From Caballeronia sp. Lep1P3 (GTDB lineage: Bacteria > Pseudomonadota > Gammaproteobacteria > Burkholderiales > Burkholderiaceae), in NCBI RefSeq assembly GCF_022879595.1, contig NZ_CP084266.1:372001-436000 (forward strand): 64,000 nucleotides of DNA, given 5' to 3'. The translations under genes and the position numbers were made by a program. The notes beneath the pieces were generated by a model. The model was not told the origin of the DNA and did no database searches. It saw nothing but the letters and a program-made list of their open reading frames with translations. This document shows positions 17,168 through 27,150 of this stretch, one piece after another; position 1 is the first letter of the stretch; each line of letters opens with the position of its first letter.

Positions 17168-17617
17168 ATGAACGATCATCTTTCTGCGACGCCGGCCTTG
17201 CCCGACGCGACGCTCGCCGCCTATCGCGCGGCCATCTATCGGATCGACGGCCCGCCGTCCATCGACATGACGATAGGCGCGAAAAGCGCTGACGCCGCGG
17301 CCTTGCTCGCGCGATATGGCGCGACGAGCGGCGTCTTCGTGACCGCGTTCAATCCATTCGGACGCGAACTGGGCGCAGAAGACAACGCGGCGCGTCACGC
17401 GGCGCTGAAGGCGCATATCGCACGCGCGGGATTGACCGCGTTGCCGGGCGCGGGGGTCGATCCGAAGCACATCTGGAGCGCCGAAACGAGTCTCTTCGTG
17501 CCCGGCGCGAGCGACGAGACCGCCGATGAGTGGTTGATCGCCTTCGAGCAGAATGCCGTCGTTTTGGTCGATGCAGACGGCATCCCGCACTTGCGCTTGC
17601 ACCCGCGCTATCGCTAA
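17168..17617 (+). CDS. DUF3293 protein
   Basis: This 149-residue cytoplasmic protein matches DUF3293 by TAFNPFGRELGAEDNAARHAALKAHI in pieces (FVTAFNPFGR at about 59-68) and a C-terminal region with FEQNAVVLVDADGIPHL. The function is unknown. The start at MNDHLS was chosen since the upstream codons are Cys/Arg-rich and atypical. The tautomerase gene follows after 37 bases, separated by a 12-bp tandem duplication. Confidence 0.75.
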   Translation: MNDHLSATPALPDATLAAYRAAIYRIDGPPSIDMTIGAKSADAAALLARYGATSGVFVTAFNPFGRELGAEDNAARHAALKAHIARAGLTALPGAGVDPKHIWSAETSLFVPGASDETADEWLIAFEQNAVVLVDADGIPHLRLHPRYR

Positions 17618-17618
17618 T

Positions 17619-17642
17619 AGAACGCTGAAAAGAACGCTGAAA
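17619..17642. repeat. Tandem 12-bp duplication before the tautomerase gene
   Basis: AGAACGCTGAAA occurs twice in perfect tandem between the DUF3293 stop and the GGAG of the tautomerase gene. It looks like a simple slippage duplication in spacer DNA. Confidence 0.8.
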
Positions 17643-17654
17643 AGGAGAGACGCC

Positions 17655-18041
17655 ATGCCGCTCGTCAGAATCGACCTGTTGCAGGGAAAGGACGCCGCGT
17701 ATCGTGCGACGATTGGCGATGCCGTCTACGAAGCGATGCGCGCGACGCTCGACGTACCGGAGAACGATCGCTTCCAGATCGTCTCGGAACATAGCGCGCC
17801 GGATTTCATCGTGGATCGCGGCTATATGGGAATCAGCCGGACCGACGATTGCATCGTGATTCAGGTGACGTTGAGCGAGGGGCGCGACATCGCGAAGAAG
17901 CGCGCGTTTTACCGCGCGGTCGTCGATGCACTGCACGAACGGCTCGACATGCGCCGGGAAGACGTCTTCATCAATCTGGTCGAAGTCAGAAAAGAGAACT
18001 GGTCCTTCGGCAACGGCGAAGCGCAATACGCGCCCGAGTAA
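17655..18041 (+). CDS. Tautomerase family protein (4-oxalocrotonate tautomerase superfamily)
   Basis: This 128-residue protein begins with the catalytic Pro2 (MPLVRIDLLQGK), the nucleophile or general base of the tautomerase superfamily. The double-length fold (two beta-alpha-beta units) and segments DRGYMGISRTDDCIVIQVTL and EDVFINLVEVRKENWSFG, seen in pieces, match the MSAD/Cg10062-like or 'tautomerase_2' group. Substrate unknown. GGAG lies 8 bases upstream and the PPTase gene begins 4 bases after its stop. Confidence 0.85.
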   Translation: MPLVRIDLLQGKDAAYRATIGDAVYEAMRATLDVPENDRFQIVSEHSAPDFIVDRGYMGISRTDDCIVIQVTLSEGRDIAKKRAFYRAVVDALHERLDMRREDVFINLVEVRKENWSFGNGEAQYAPE

Positions 18042-18045
18042 GGAC

Positions 18046-18735
18046 ATGCAGCCGCCGTGCACGCCGTTGCAACCCGACGCGCCCGCCGACGTGCACGTGT
18101 GGCGTGTCGATATCGCGCTCGATGCGCCGCTCGACGCCGCCGCCGGAAACGTTCTGCAAGCACACGAAATGGAGCGCGCCGGGCGCTTTCTGCGCCATCA
18201 CGATGCCGTGCGCTTCACGACGATGCGCGCGGCGCTGCGCAGGCTGCTTGCCTCCATGACGCACGCCGACGCCGCGCATCTAACGTTCGATACCGACGCC
18301 CACGGCAGGCCGAAACTCGCCATGCGCGATGCGCCCGATTTCAACGTGTCGCATTCGGGCGCGCACGGCCTGATCGCGATATCGCGTGCGCGGCGCGTGG
18401 GCGTCGATATCGAGGAAGCGCGGCTTTCGTTCGACTGGCGCGGGCTGGAGACATCGGTGTTGCATGATGCCGATGCCCGCGCGATCGACGCGCTGCCGCA
18501 AGGCGCGAGAAGCGGCGCATGGTTCGCGTGCTGGACCGCCAAGGAAGCCGTGCTAAAGGCGCAGGGCGAGGGCATCGGCGGCGAGAAGCTCGCGATGCCG
18601 GGCTTCTCCGTGCTGCCGCTCGGCGGCGCGCGCCGAACGCGTTTTGCGCTCTCCAAAGAAGCGGGCAGCTTCGATGCCGTACCGCTTGCCGCGCCCGCCG
18701 GCTATGCGGCGGCACTCGCCTGGTCCACGGAATAG
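18046..18735 (+). CDS. 4'-phosphopantetheinyl transferase (Sfp type)
   Basis: This 229-residue enzyme has the two Sfp/PPTase motifs: GVDIEE at 119-124 (Mg2+ ligands) and WTAKEAVLKA at 163-172, plus the earlier NVSHSG at 100-105. It transfers the 4'-phosphopantetheine arm of CoA to carrier proteins. The length is that of Sfp-type enzymes serving NRPS/PKS or fatty-acid carriers rather than the short AcpS. No NRPS/PKS cluster is present in this window. It starts four bases after the tautomerase stop. Confidence 0.9.
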   Translation: MQPPCTPLQPDAPADVHVWRVDIALDAPLDAAAGNVLQAHEMERAGRFLRHHDAVRFTTMRAALRRLLASMTHADAAHLTFDTDAHGRPKLAMRDAPDFNVSHSGAHGLIAISRARRVGVDIEEARLSFDWRGLETSVLHDADARAIDALPQGARSGAWFACWTAKEAVLKAQGEGIGGEKLAMPGFSVLPLGGARRTRFALSKEAGSFDAVPLAAPAGYAAALAWSTE

Positions 18736-18745
18736 CGCCCGGCGT

Positions 18746-19252
18746 TTATTCCACTCCGGTCCGAATCAGATCGCGATGCGTGAGGTACAGGCGCAGGTCG
18801 AATTCGATCTGATGGTAGCCGGGCTGCATCAATTCACATAGACGATAGAACGCCTTGTTGTGCTCGCTTTCCCGCAGATGGGCGAGTTCGTGCACGACGA
18901 TCATCCGCAGAAATTCCGGCGCCGTGTCCCTGAAGAGCGACGCGATGCGAATCTCCTTCTTGGCCTTCAGCCTGCCGCCTTGCACGCGCGAGATCGCCGT
19001 ATGCAGTCCGAGCGCATGACGCAGCACGTCGAGCTTGCTGTCGTAATACACCTTGTCGATGGCGGGCGCGACCTTGATGAACTCGTTCTTGAGATCCGCG
19101 CAGTATTGGTAGAGCGCGCGATCCGACTGGACCGCGTGCTTGTGAGGGTAACGCGCGTCGAGATACGGCCCGAGCTGCTGCTGGGCGATGAGTCGGCGCA
19201 CCTTGTCCTGCAGCGCGTTGGGGTAGGCGCTGAGGTATTTCAGGTGTTGCAT
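18746..19252 (-). CDS. YgjP-like M48-type zinc metallopeptidase
   Basis: This 168-residue protein has HELAHLRESEHNKAFY with the zinc-binding HELAH at 121-125 and a third ligand probably at His131. The rest fits YgjP/DUF45 (WLM-related) proteins. No signal peptide is present, so it is cytosolic. The start could be the ATG at 19282 (ten residues longer); 19252 gives the typical N-terminus. It converges with the PPTase gene ten bases away. Confidence 0.8.
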   Translation of the reverse strand: MQHLKYLSAYPNALQDKVRRLIAQQQLGPYLDARYPHKHAVQSDRALYQYCADLKNEFIKVAPAIDKVYYDSKLDVLRHALGLHTAISRVQGGRLKAKKEIRIASLFRDTAPEFLRMIVVHELAHLRESEHNKAFYRLCELMQPGYHQIEFDLRLYLTHRDLIRTGVE

Positions 19253-19480
19253 GTGCGGGTCGGGTGATGGCTTTCGATGCATGCGTGGCGTGCGCCTGTA
19301 GGCGCGCGAGACGGCGTCAGCATTCATTTTAGACATAGCGGCGCAAGCTCGCCGCCGATGTGCGGCAAAGCGTGTTTCGGCGCGCGCATATGCGTAAGTT
19401 TCTGTATCCGCGCGCGCAGCAAAGCAAGCCCCGTGCGAACATGCGCGCTTTCTTTCGCAAGCGCTTCAAGGCAGGTTCAC

Positions 19481-19987
19481 ATGGCATCGAGCAAGGCCCA
19501 TCACGCGACCGGATGGGCAGCGGGCATCATCGCGGCGGCGCTTACGAGCAAGGCCACGGGCGTGGATTACATCGCGTGCGCGCTCGCGCTTCTTGGCGGC
19601 GTCGTGGGCGCGACCGCCCCCGACTGGCTCGAAGTCGCGTGGTGGACGCGCAAGCGCAAGCTCTGGGTCACGCATCGCACGGTTACGCATTGGGGCATCG
19701 GCTGGGCCGCGCTCGCCGCGCTCTCGTGGCATCTGCTCGGGCGTCATCCGGCCGTGCCTTTCGCGTTCGGCTTCGCGTGCGGCGGAATCATGCATCTGCT
19801 CGCGGACTGGCCGAATCCGCTCGGCGTGCCGTGGATCGCGGCGCGGCATTCGCTCAGGCTGTGGACGAGCGGGCATTGCGATCTCATCGTGGTCGGCGCG
19901 GCGTGGGTTGCGGCACTTTATGTCGTGGATGGTGTCTGGTTTCATCATGAGTATGGCCGCATGCTGCTGCATGCGCTGCATGCCTGA
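19481..19987 (+). CDS. YdjM-like inner membrane metal-dependent hydrolase
   Basis: This 168-residue protein starts MASSKAHHATG, with hydrophobic helices at about 10-45, 70-88, 92-108 and 135-155. It contains WVTHRTVTHWGIGW and HLLADWPNPLGVPW, the His/Asp motifs of the YdjM (DUF457) family. These putative phospholipase-like metal hydrolases sit in the inner membrane; E. coli YdjM is LexA-controlled. No LexA box is obvious here. The lipoprotein gene follows after 36 bases. Confidence 0.82.
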   Translation: MASSKAHHATGWAAGIIAAALTSKATGVDYIACALALLGGVVGATAPDWLEVAWWTRKRKLWVTHRTVTHWGIGWAALAALSWHLLGRHPAVPFAFGFACGGIMHLLADWPNPLGVPWIAARHSLRLWTSGHCDLIVVGAAWVAALYVVDGVWFHHEYGRMLLHALHA

Positions 19988-20023
19988 GCGTCCCCGAATT
20001 CCTCTAACAACCGGAACCTGCCC

Positions 20024-20521
20024 ATGCAATCGAATCACGCGCGAAGCCGTTTCTTCCTCGTCATGCTCGCCTTCTTCGCGGTCCTCGCGTTGAGCGGATG
20101 CGCAGGCTTGCTCACCCGCGACGCGCCGCGCGTGAACGTCGCGGGCATCGAGCCGCTCGAAGGGCAAGGCCTCGAGATGCGCTTCGCGGTGAAGTTGCGC
20201 GTGCAGAATCCCAACGACACGCCGATCGATTTCGACGGCGTCGCGCTCGATCTCGACGTGAACGGCCGCGCGTTCGCGAGCGGCGTCTCGCCGCAGCGCG
20301 GCACGATCCCGCGCTTCGGGGAAGCTGTTGTCTCCGTGCCGGTGACGGTCTCGGCGTGGTCGGTGGCGCGGCAGGCACTCGGCTTTGCGAGCGGCGACGC
20401 GGTCACCAAAGTCTCCTACGTCGCGCGGGGGCGGCTCGCGGGCGGACCGTTCGGCGGCGCGCGTTTCTCGGATCAGGGCACGATCGACTTCCCGACCGGC
20501 AGCGGCGCGTTCGGTTACTGA
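20024..20521 (+). CDS. LEA type 2 (WHy domain) lipoprotein
   Basis: This 165-residue protein has a lipoprotein signal with lipobox LSGC (Cys at about 26), so it is probably anchored in the outer membrane. Residues 35-150 form a WHy/LEA_2 domain: PRVNVAGIEPLEGQGLEMRF followed by LRVQNPNDTPIDFDGVAL, seen in stress-tolerance proteins across bacteria and plants. The role here is unknown, possibly desiccation or envelope stress. It shares the strand with the YdjM-like gene and may be co-transcribed. Confidence 0.85.
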   Translation: MQSNHARSRFFLVMLAFFAVLALSGCAGLLTRDAPRVNVAGIEPLEGQGLEMRFAVKLRVQNPNDTPIDFDGVALDLDVNGRAFASGVSPQRGTIPRFGEAVVSVPVTVSAWSVARQALGFASGDAVTKVSYVARGRLAGGPFGGARFSDQGTIDFPTGSGAFGY

Positions 20522-20683
20522 TCGGACGCTTCGGGCGCGTTTGTGTCCGAAGCGGAATCGCGATACGGCACGACGCGCCATTGTGCATCCGCACATGCGC
20601 GATGCCCGGCGCGTGCGTGCAAGCGGCGCATAATCGCCGAAGCGAAAGCGGCTCGAACATCCCGAACGCACGCGGAGGGCGCC

Positions 20684-23600
20684 ATGCTAGTCAGAATCGA
20701 CACGCGGGTCGAACACCTCATCAACGAGTTGCTCGGCTTTGCCAAAGGGCGCTTGCCCGAGCCAGCCTTCGCGATCATCGAGCCATTTCTTCGCGACTAT
20801 TATCAGCAAGTCGATGTCGAGGACATTCAAAGCCGCGATGTCGCCGATCTCTATGGCGCGGCGATGGCGCACTGGCAGACGGCGCAGAAGTTCGTCGGCG
20901 GCCGCGAAGTGCTGCGCGTCTATAACCCGAATCTCGAACAGCATGGCTGGCATTCGGACCATACGATCGTCGAGATCGTCAACGACGACATGCCTTTTCT
21001 CGTCGATTCGGTGACGATGGAATTGAACCGTCTCGGGCTTGCACTGCATTCGGCGATTCATCCGGTGTTTCGCGTGTGGCGCGCAAAGGGCGGCGAGATC
21101 GAGCGCATCGGTCCCGGCCACGAAGATGCGGGCGATGCGCGCTCGCGCCTCGAATCGTTCATTCATTTCGAAGTGGACCGATGCAGCGAAGCCGAGCGGC
21201 TCGACGACGTGCGCGTGAACATCGCGCGCGTGCTCGGCGACGTGCGGGCGGCCGTGGAAGACTGGCCGAAGCTTCTCGATGCGGCGCGCGGCGCAATTGC
21301 GGATTTGCGCGCGCACGAGACGAGCGCGGAAGGCCTCGAAGCGCGCGCGTTTCTCGAATGGATGGTCGACGATCACTTCACGTTTCTCGGCGCGCGCGAT
21401 TACGAACTGATCGATCACGAAGGCGGCTTTGCATTGCGCGGCATTGCGGGAACGGGCGCGGGGATTCTTCGCGAGTCATTGCGTGCGCAAGCGAATGAAG
21501 TGACGCCGCTGCCGCCGGGCGCTGCGGCGATCATCGAGGGCGCGGCGCCTATTTTTCTGACGAAAGCTAATACGCGCGCAACCGTGCATCGGCCAGGGTA
21601 TCTGGACTATGTCGGCGTGAAGCGCACATCGCCCGATGGAAAAATCATCGGCGAGCGGCGCTTCATCGGGCTTTATACGTCCACGGCGTATCTCGTGCCG
21701 ACATCGGAAGTGCCGATCGTGCGGCGCAAATGCGCGAATATCGTAAGGCGCGCGGGCTTTCTCGAAAAAGGGCATCTGCATAAATCGCTCGTGACCGTGC
21801 TCGAGCAATATCCGCGCGACGAGCTTTTTCAAGCCGACGAAGACGTGCTCTTCGACATTGCGCTAGGCGTCTTGCGCTTGCAGGAACATCAACGCACGCG
21901 GCTTTTCGTGCGGCGCGACCGCTTCGATCGCTTCGTGTCCTGTCTCGTCTTCGTGCCGCGCGACAAGTTCAATACGGATCTGCGCCGCCGCATTTCCAAA
22001 GTGTTGATGGCGGCGTTCAACGGCAAGAGCATCGAGTTCACGCCGTTCTTATCGGAGTCGCCGCTTGCGCGCATTCATATCGTCGTGCGCGCGGAGAAGG
22101 GCGCAATGCCCGATGTGGACACGCGCGAACTCGAAGCGCGCATCGTGCAGGTGGCGCGCCGCTGGCAAGACGATCTCGCCGATGCGCTCATCGACAGTCA
22201 TGGCGAGGAAGAGGGCAATCGGCTCTTGCAGCGCTACGCCGATTCGTTTCCCGCGGGTTATCGCGAAGACTATCCGGCGCGCACGGCGGTGCGCGATATC
22301 GAATTGATCGAAGCCACGCAGCAGCGTGCGGGCGGCGTGGCGATGAGCCTGTATCGGCCGATCGAAGCGGCGATAGAAACGGGCAAGCGCGCGTTTCGCT
22401 TCAAGGTGTATCGCGTGGGCGAGCCGATTGCGTTGTCGCATAGCTTGCCGATGCTCGAACATCTCGGCGTGCGTGTGGACGAAGAGCGGCCCTATCTCAT
22501 CGAACCGGCGAACGCGCAAAGAGCGTGGATACACGATTTCGGTCTTGAACTGCAGGACGATGTGGAATTCGATATCGATCGCGCCAAGCCCTTGTTCGAG
22601 CGTGCATTCGCAAGCGTATGGGCCGGCGAAATCGAGAACGATGACTTCAATCGTCTCGTGCTTCGCGCGCAGTTCGACGCGCGTGACGTGACCATCATGC
22701 GCGCGTATGCGAAGTATCTGCGGCAAGTCGGCTCCACATTCAGCGATGCATATATCGAGCGCGCGCTCATCGGCAATCCGTCGATTGCGAGGAAACTGAT
22801 CGAACTCTTCAAGGTGCGCTTCGATCCGGTACTTACGCAGCGCGAGGATGAGGCAATGCGCATGCTCGCGGATATCGAAGCGGCGCTCGATCAAGTGCCG
22901 AATCTCGACGAAGACCGCATTTTGCGGCAGTTCCTGGGCGTCATCATGGCGACGGTTCGCACGAACCATTTCCAGCGCGATGAACAGGGCGAGCGGCGTG
23001 CGTGTCTGTCGTTCAAGCTCGATCCGTCGAAAGTGCCGGGCTTGCCGGAGCCTAAGCCGATGTTCGAAATATGGGTCTATGCGCCGCGCGTCGAAGGCGT
23101 GCATTTGCGCGGAGGACGCGTGGCGCGCGGCGGCTTGCGCTGGTCCGACAGGCGAGAGGATTTCCGCACAGAAGTGCTCGGCCTCATGAAAGCGCAGATG
23201 GTCAAGAACACGGTGATCGTGCCGGTCGGTTCGAAAGGCGGATTCGTCGTGAAGAACCCGCCGCCGCTTGCCGATCGCGAAGCGTTTCTCGCTGAAGGCG
23301 TCGCGTGTTATCGCATGTTTCTGCGCGGCCTGCTCGACGTGACGGATAACCGCACGCCAGAGGGCATCGTGCCGCCGCCGGATGTCGTGCGTCACGATGC
23401 GGACGATCCGTATCTCGTCGTCGCCGCCGACAAGGGCACCGCGACGTTCTCCGACTATGCGAACGCCATCGCGCATGAGTACGGCTTCTGGCTGGACGAT
23501 GCGTTTGCGTCAGGCGGCTCGGTGGGCTATGACCACAAGAGGATGGGCATTACCGCGCGTGGCGCCTGGGAATCGGTCAAGCGTCATTTCCGCGAGATGA

Positions 23601-25540
23601 ACTTCGATACGCAAACGACAGACTTCACGGTAGCCGGCATAGGCGACATGTCAGGCGATGTGTTCGGCAACGGCATGCTGCTTTCGCGGCATATCAAACT
23701 CATTGCGGCGTTCGATCATCGCCACATATTCCTCGATCCTTCGCCGGACATCGAGCGCAGCTTCGAGGAACGCAAGCGTCTCTTTGCGCTGCCGCGTTCG
23801 AGCTGGGCCGACTACGACGCCACGCTGATCTCGGCAGGCGGCGGCGTGTATCCGCGCACCGCGAAATCCATCGCCATTTCGCCGCAAGTGCGGGCGGCGC
23901 TGAACATCGGTGCATCGACGCTTGCGCCTAACGAACTCATTCGCGCGATTCTCTTGAGCCCCGTCGATCTGCTTTATAACGGCGGCGTCGGCACGTATGT
24001 CAAAGCGAGCATGGAAACGCACGCGCAAGTCGGCGACAAGACCAACGACGCGGTTCGCGTGAACGGCGCCGAACTGCGCTGCAAGGTCGTTGCTGAAGGC
24101 GGCAATCTGGGCTTTACACAACTGGGGCGCATCGAATTCGCACAGCAGGGCGGACGCATCAATACCGATGCAATCGATAATTCGGCCGGCGTCGATTGCT
24201 CGGACCATGAAGTCAACATCAAGGTTCTGCTTGGGCTCGTCGTCGCGGATGGCGAGATGACGCTCAAGCAGCGCAACGCATTGCTTGCGGAAATGACGGA
24301 CGAAGTCGGCTTGCTCGTGCTAAAGGACAATTACGCGCAAACGCAGGCGCTCTCGATAGCCAGGCGTCACGTAGCCGAAACGCTCGATGCCGAAGCGCGC
24401 CTCATGCGCTATCTGGAGCGCGCCGGGCGGCTCAAACGCAAGATAGAGTTCTTGCCATCGGATCAGGACATTGCGCAGCGGGCCGCTGAAAAGCAGGGGC
24501 TTACGTCGCCTGAACGCGCAGTGCTGCTGGCCTATAGCAAGATGTGGCTCTACGATGAATTGCTGGAATCCGGCGTGCCTGAAGACCCGCTCGTCGCGGA
24601 CATGTTGCCTGCCTATTTCCCACAGCCGCTTCAAAGCCGCTTTAACGCGGCGATGCAGCGTCACCCGCTCAAGCGCGAGATTCTCGCCACTTATCTGACG
24701 AATGCGCTCGTCAATCGCACGGGCTGCACGTTCGTGCATCGTCTGATGGAAGAGACGGATGCGCGACCGAGCGATATCGTCCGTGCGTCGCTGATGGCGC
24801 GCGATGTCTTCGAACTGGACGATCTATGGCGCAGCGTCGATGCGCTCGACAATCTCATCGCGGACGAAGTGCAGGCGCGCATGTTCGTCGATATCGCGCG
24901 TCTTCTCGACGACACGGCGCTCTGGTTTCTGCGTCATCTGATGCAGGGCGCATCCACGTCGGAAGATGGTAACGCGCTGCTTGCGCGCTGCCGTGAAGCG
25001 GTGCGACGCCTTGCACCGCGATTGCCCGCGTTGCTGCCCGCCGCGCAGCTCGACGCATGGTATGCGGGCCGTCGCGAGCTCGAAGATGCGGGCGTCGAAA
25101 GCACACTCGCAGCGCGTGTGGCGAGCGGCGAGATCGCGATAGCCGTGCTGGATAGCGCGGAAGTCGCGGCAGGCGCGGAGCGCAGTCTCGAACTGGTTGC
25201 GAGCGTGTACTTCGGCATCGGCACGCTGCTCGACTATCGCGGCATTGGCGAGCGTGCAATGGCGCTGCCCGTCGCGACGCATTGGGATCTGCTTGCACGC
25301 GCGGCGGCGCTCGAAGAACTCGCGCGGCTCAAGCGTGCGCTGACGGCGAGCGCGCTCGAGCAATCGCGGGGCATCGATGCACCGGAGGTCATCGTCGATA
25401 GCTGGCGCGCAAGACATCAGGACGCGATCGATCGTTATTCACGCCTGCTTGCCGAACTGCGCGCGAGCGGCGGTGCGAGCCTTTCGATGCTGCTCGTCGT
25501 CGTGCGCGAGATGGCCGCGCTGGAACGCGCCCGGAACTAG
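20684..25540 (+). CDS. gdhB: NAD-specific glutamate dehydrogenase, large 180-kDa type
   Basis: This 1618-residue protein has the length of the large L_180 NAD-GDH. It starts after a GGAGGG site at MLVRIDTRVE. The N-terminal 700 residues hold ACT-like regulatory segments. The catalytic domain begins near 780 with GGRVARGGLRWSDR and MVKNTVIVPVGSKGGF, followed by GSVGYDHKRMGIT, and has the usual C-terminal extension. It deaminates L-glutamate to 2-oxoglutarate with NAD+, a catabolic role. It sits alone. The stop overlaps by four bases with that of a convergent small gene. Confidence 0.95.
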   Translation: MLVRIDTRVEHLINELLGFAKGRLPEPAFAIIEPFLRDYYQQVDVEDIQSRDVADLYGAAMAHWQTAQKFVGGREVLRVYNPNLEQHGWHSDHTIVEIVNDDMPFLVDSVTMELNRLGLALHSAIHPVFRVWRAKGGEIERIGPGHEDAGDARSRLESFIHFEVDRCSEAERLDDVRVNIARVLGDVRAAVEDWPKLLDAARGAIADLRAHETSAEGLEARAFLEWMVDDHFTFLGARDYELIDHEGGFALRGIAGTGAGILRESLRAQANEVTPLPPGAAAIIEGAAPIFLTKANTRATVHRPGYLDYVGVKRTSPDGKIIGERRFIGLYTSTAYLVPTSEVPIVRRKCANIVRRAGFLEKGHLHKSLVTVLEQYPRDELFQADEDVLFDIALGVLRLQEHQRTRLFVRRDRFDRFVSCLVFVPRDKFNTDLRRRISKVLMAAFNGKSIEFTPFLSESPLARIHIVVRAEKGAMPDVDTRELEARIVQVARRWQDDLADALIDSHGEEEGNRLLQRYADSFPAGYREDYPARTAVRDIELIEATQQRAGGVAMSLYRPIEAAIETGKRAFRFKVYRVGEPIALSHSLPMLEHLGVRVDEERPYLIEPANAQRAWIHDFGLELQDDVEFDIDRAKPLFERAFASVWAGEIENDDFNRLVLRAQFDARDVTIMRAYAKYLRQVGSTFSDAYIERALIGNPSIARKLIELFKVRFDPVLTQREDEAMRMLADIEAALDQVPNLDEDRILRQFLGVIMATVRTNHFQRDEQGERRACLSFKLDPSKVPGLPEPKPMFEIWVYAPRVEGVHLRGGRVARGGLRWSDRREDFRTEVLGLMKAQMVKNTVIVPVGSKGGFVVKNPPPLADREAFLAEGVACYRMFLRGLLDVTDNRTPEGIVPPPDVVRHDADDPYLVVAADKGTATFSDYANAIAHEYGFWLDDAFASGGSVGYDHKRMGITARGAWESVKRHFREMNFDTQTTDFTVAGIGDMSGDVFGNGMLLSRHIKLIAAFDHRHIFLDPSPDIERSFEERKRLFALPRSSWADYDATLISAGGGVYPRTAKSIAISPQVRAALNIGASTLAPNELIRAILLSPVDLLYNGGVGTYVKASMETHAQVGDKTNDAVRVNGAELRCKVVAEGGNLGFTQLGRIEFAQQGGRINTDAIDNSAGVDCSDHEVNIKVLLGLVVADGEMTLKQRNALLAEMTDEVGLLVLKDNYAQTQALSIARRHVAETLDAEARLMRYLERAGRLKRKIEFLPSDQDIAQRAAEKQGLTSPERAVLLAYSKMWLYDELLESGVPEDPLVADMLPAYFPQPLQSRFNAAMQRHPLKREILATYLTNALVNRTGCTFVHRLMEETDARPSDIVRASLMARDVFELDDLWRSVDALDNLIADEVQARMFVDIARLLDDTALWFLRHLMQGASTSEDGNALLARCREAVRRLAPRLPALLPAAQLDAWYAGRRELEDAGVESTLAARVASGEIAIAVLDSAEVAAGAERSLELVASVYFGIGTLLDYRGIGERAMALPVATHWDLLARAAALEELARLKRALTASALEQSRGIDAPEVIVDSWRARHQDAIDRYSRLLAELRASGGASLSMLLVVVREMAALERARN

Positions 25541-25725
25541 CGACGCTTCTTGCGACGCGGTGGCTCGGGCGGCGTCAGCGCCGCCGTCCAGAAGTCCGTC
25601 ACCTGCTTTTGCGCGCGGCGCGTAGCCGCTGTCGTCGCATGTCCGCGTGCGGAACCTGCAATGGCATTCGCGCCGGAAAGCCACATGCTCATGAACGGAT
25701 TCTTCTTCGTCCAGGGATTCTTCAT
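25537..25725 (-). CDS. Small Burkholderia-type hypothetical protein
   Basis: This 62-residue protein begins MKNPWTKKNPFMSMWLSGAN, then an Ala/Thr-rich helix and a basic PPRRKKRR tail. The amphipathic N-terminus and Lys/Arg tail recall short phasin- or DNA-associated proteins, but nothing is certain. Similar short ORFs are common in Burkholderiaceae. Its stop codon overlaps the gdhB stop on the opposite strand. Confidence 0.6.
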   Translation of the reverse strand: MKNPWTKKNPFMSMWLSGANAIAGSARGHATTAATRRAQKQVTDFWTAALTPPEPPRRKKRR

Positions 25726-26004
25726 GGGTCCACCTGATCGATAAGTGCCGCGCGTGCCGCGTCGAGCGATGACGCCGCATGCAGCGTGCCCACGCGCGAA
25801 CGGTTGTGGTATTGATGGTGACTCGAGTGAGCGCGCATCGTTGTTTTGCCCGACGCAACAATCGTCGCGATTGAATGCGCGGCATTGTGTCCGTGCGATC
25901 GATTTACATCGCGCATCCTGCTGCCTACCATTCGGCTCATCGAACGGATACGGCTCGCACCATCGGGCAATGAGATGCGAGAGACTGACAGGAGCACGGA
26001 AGTC

Positions 26005-27150
26005 ATGGCTATCGTGCATGCCACCACTGCTTTCAGAACGGTGTTGTCCGGCTTGACGCTTGCGCCGTTCGCGAGACGCAAAGCGATGCAGGAAGCCGCC
26101 TCAACCGATACTCGTCTGCGCGACACGCTCGAATCCGTGCCGCTCGCGATGCTCGTGTTAGAGACAGATGCACGCATCGCATTCGTCAATGCAAGCGCGG
26201 AAAGGCTTCTTGGCTATACGCTCAATGAACTCGTCGGCAAGACAGTGAATCTCGTCATGCCGGCCTTGCAGATGAGCGATAGCGGAGCGGCGCAAATCTT
26301 CGCGTACCGCAAGGACAGCACACAATTTCTCGCTGATGTCGCGCTAAACGCGATGCCCGGTGAAAGCGGGCTTACGCTTGCGGTTGTCGTCGATCGCAGC
26401 GAGCGTTATGAACTTCAGCGCAATCGCCAGGAACTCGCGCATGTGACGCGCATATCGATGCTGGGCGAACTCGCGGCATCGCTTGCGCACGAACTCAATC
26501 AACCGCTTACTGCCATTCTTAGCAACGCACAGGCGGCACAGCGCTTCGTCAGTCGCGATCCGGTCGATCTCGACGAAGTGCGCGAGATTCTGCAAGACCT
26601 CGTTGCGGACACTAACCGCGCGAGCGAGATACTGCGGCGTATCCGTGCGCTCGTTAAGAAAGGAGAACTCGAGAGGGCGCCGCTTTCGGTCGCAAGCGTG
26701 ATAAACGATGTAGCGCTGCTCGTTCATAGCGATGCTGTCGTGCGTGGCATTCGCGTCGTGCTGGACGTCGATGCGCATCTGCCGCTCGTGCGCGGCGACA
26801 AGGTTCAGTTGCAGCAGGTCGTGCTCAATCTGCTGCTCAACGCATTCGATGCAATGGATGAGTGTGCTATCGGCGAGCGCTTGGTGGTTGTTTCCGCCAT
26901 GCGCGACGAAAGCGCCGTGCGCGTGGAAGTTCGCGATGCGGGACACGGCTTGCCCGCCGCATTCGTCAATCAGTTATTCAAGCCTTTCCATACGTCGAAG
27001 CGCGATGGCCTCGGACTCGGTTTGTCGATCAGCCGCTCCATCGTCGAGATGCATGGCGGCCGCATCTGGGCGCGCAACAACAAAGAGCGTGGTGCGACCA
27101 TCGCATTCACATTGCCCGTCGAGGCGGACATGCCCGCGCATTCGTCATGA
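26005..27150 (+). CDS. Soluble PAS-sensor histidine kinase (FixL-like)
   Basis: This 381-residue protein has a PAS domain at about 38-130 (LESVPLAMLVLETDARIAF), a HisKA dimerisation helix with the phospho-acceptor His162 in ASLAHELNQPLTA, and an HATPase_c domain ending GLGLGLSISRSIVEMHGG. No transmembrane helix is evident, so it senses a cytosolic signal. Whether the PAS binds haem or flavin is not visible. I chose the start at 26005 because of GGAG ten bases upstream; ATG 25975 is the alternative. It overlaps the response regulator by four bases. Confidence 0.85.
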   Translation: MAIVHATTAFRTVLSGLTLAPFARRKAMQEAASTDTRLRDTLESVPLAMLVLETDARIAFVNASAERLLGYTLNELVGKTVNLVMPALQMSDSGAAQIFAYRKDSTQFLADVALNAMPGESGLTLAVVVDRSERYELQRNRQELAHVTRISMLGELAASLAHELNQPLTAILSNAQAAQRFVSRDPVDLDEVREILQDLVADTNRASEILRRIRALVKKGELERAPLSVASVINDVALLVHSDAVVRGIRVVLDVDAHLPLVRGDKVQLQQVVLNLLLNAFDAMDECAIGERLVVVSAMRDESAVRVEVRDAGHGLPAAFVNQLFKPFHTSKRDGLGLGLSISRSIVEMHGGRIWARNNKERGATIAFTLPVEADMPAHSS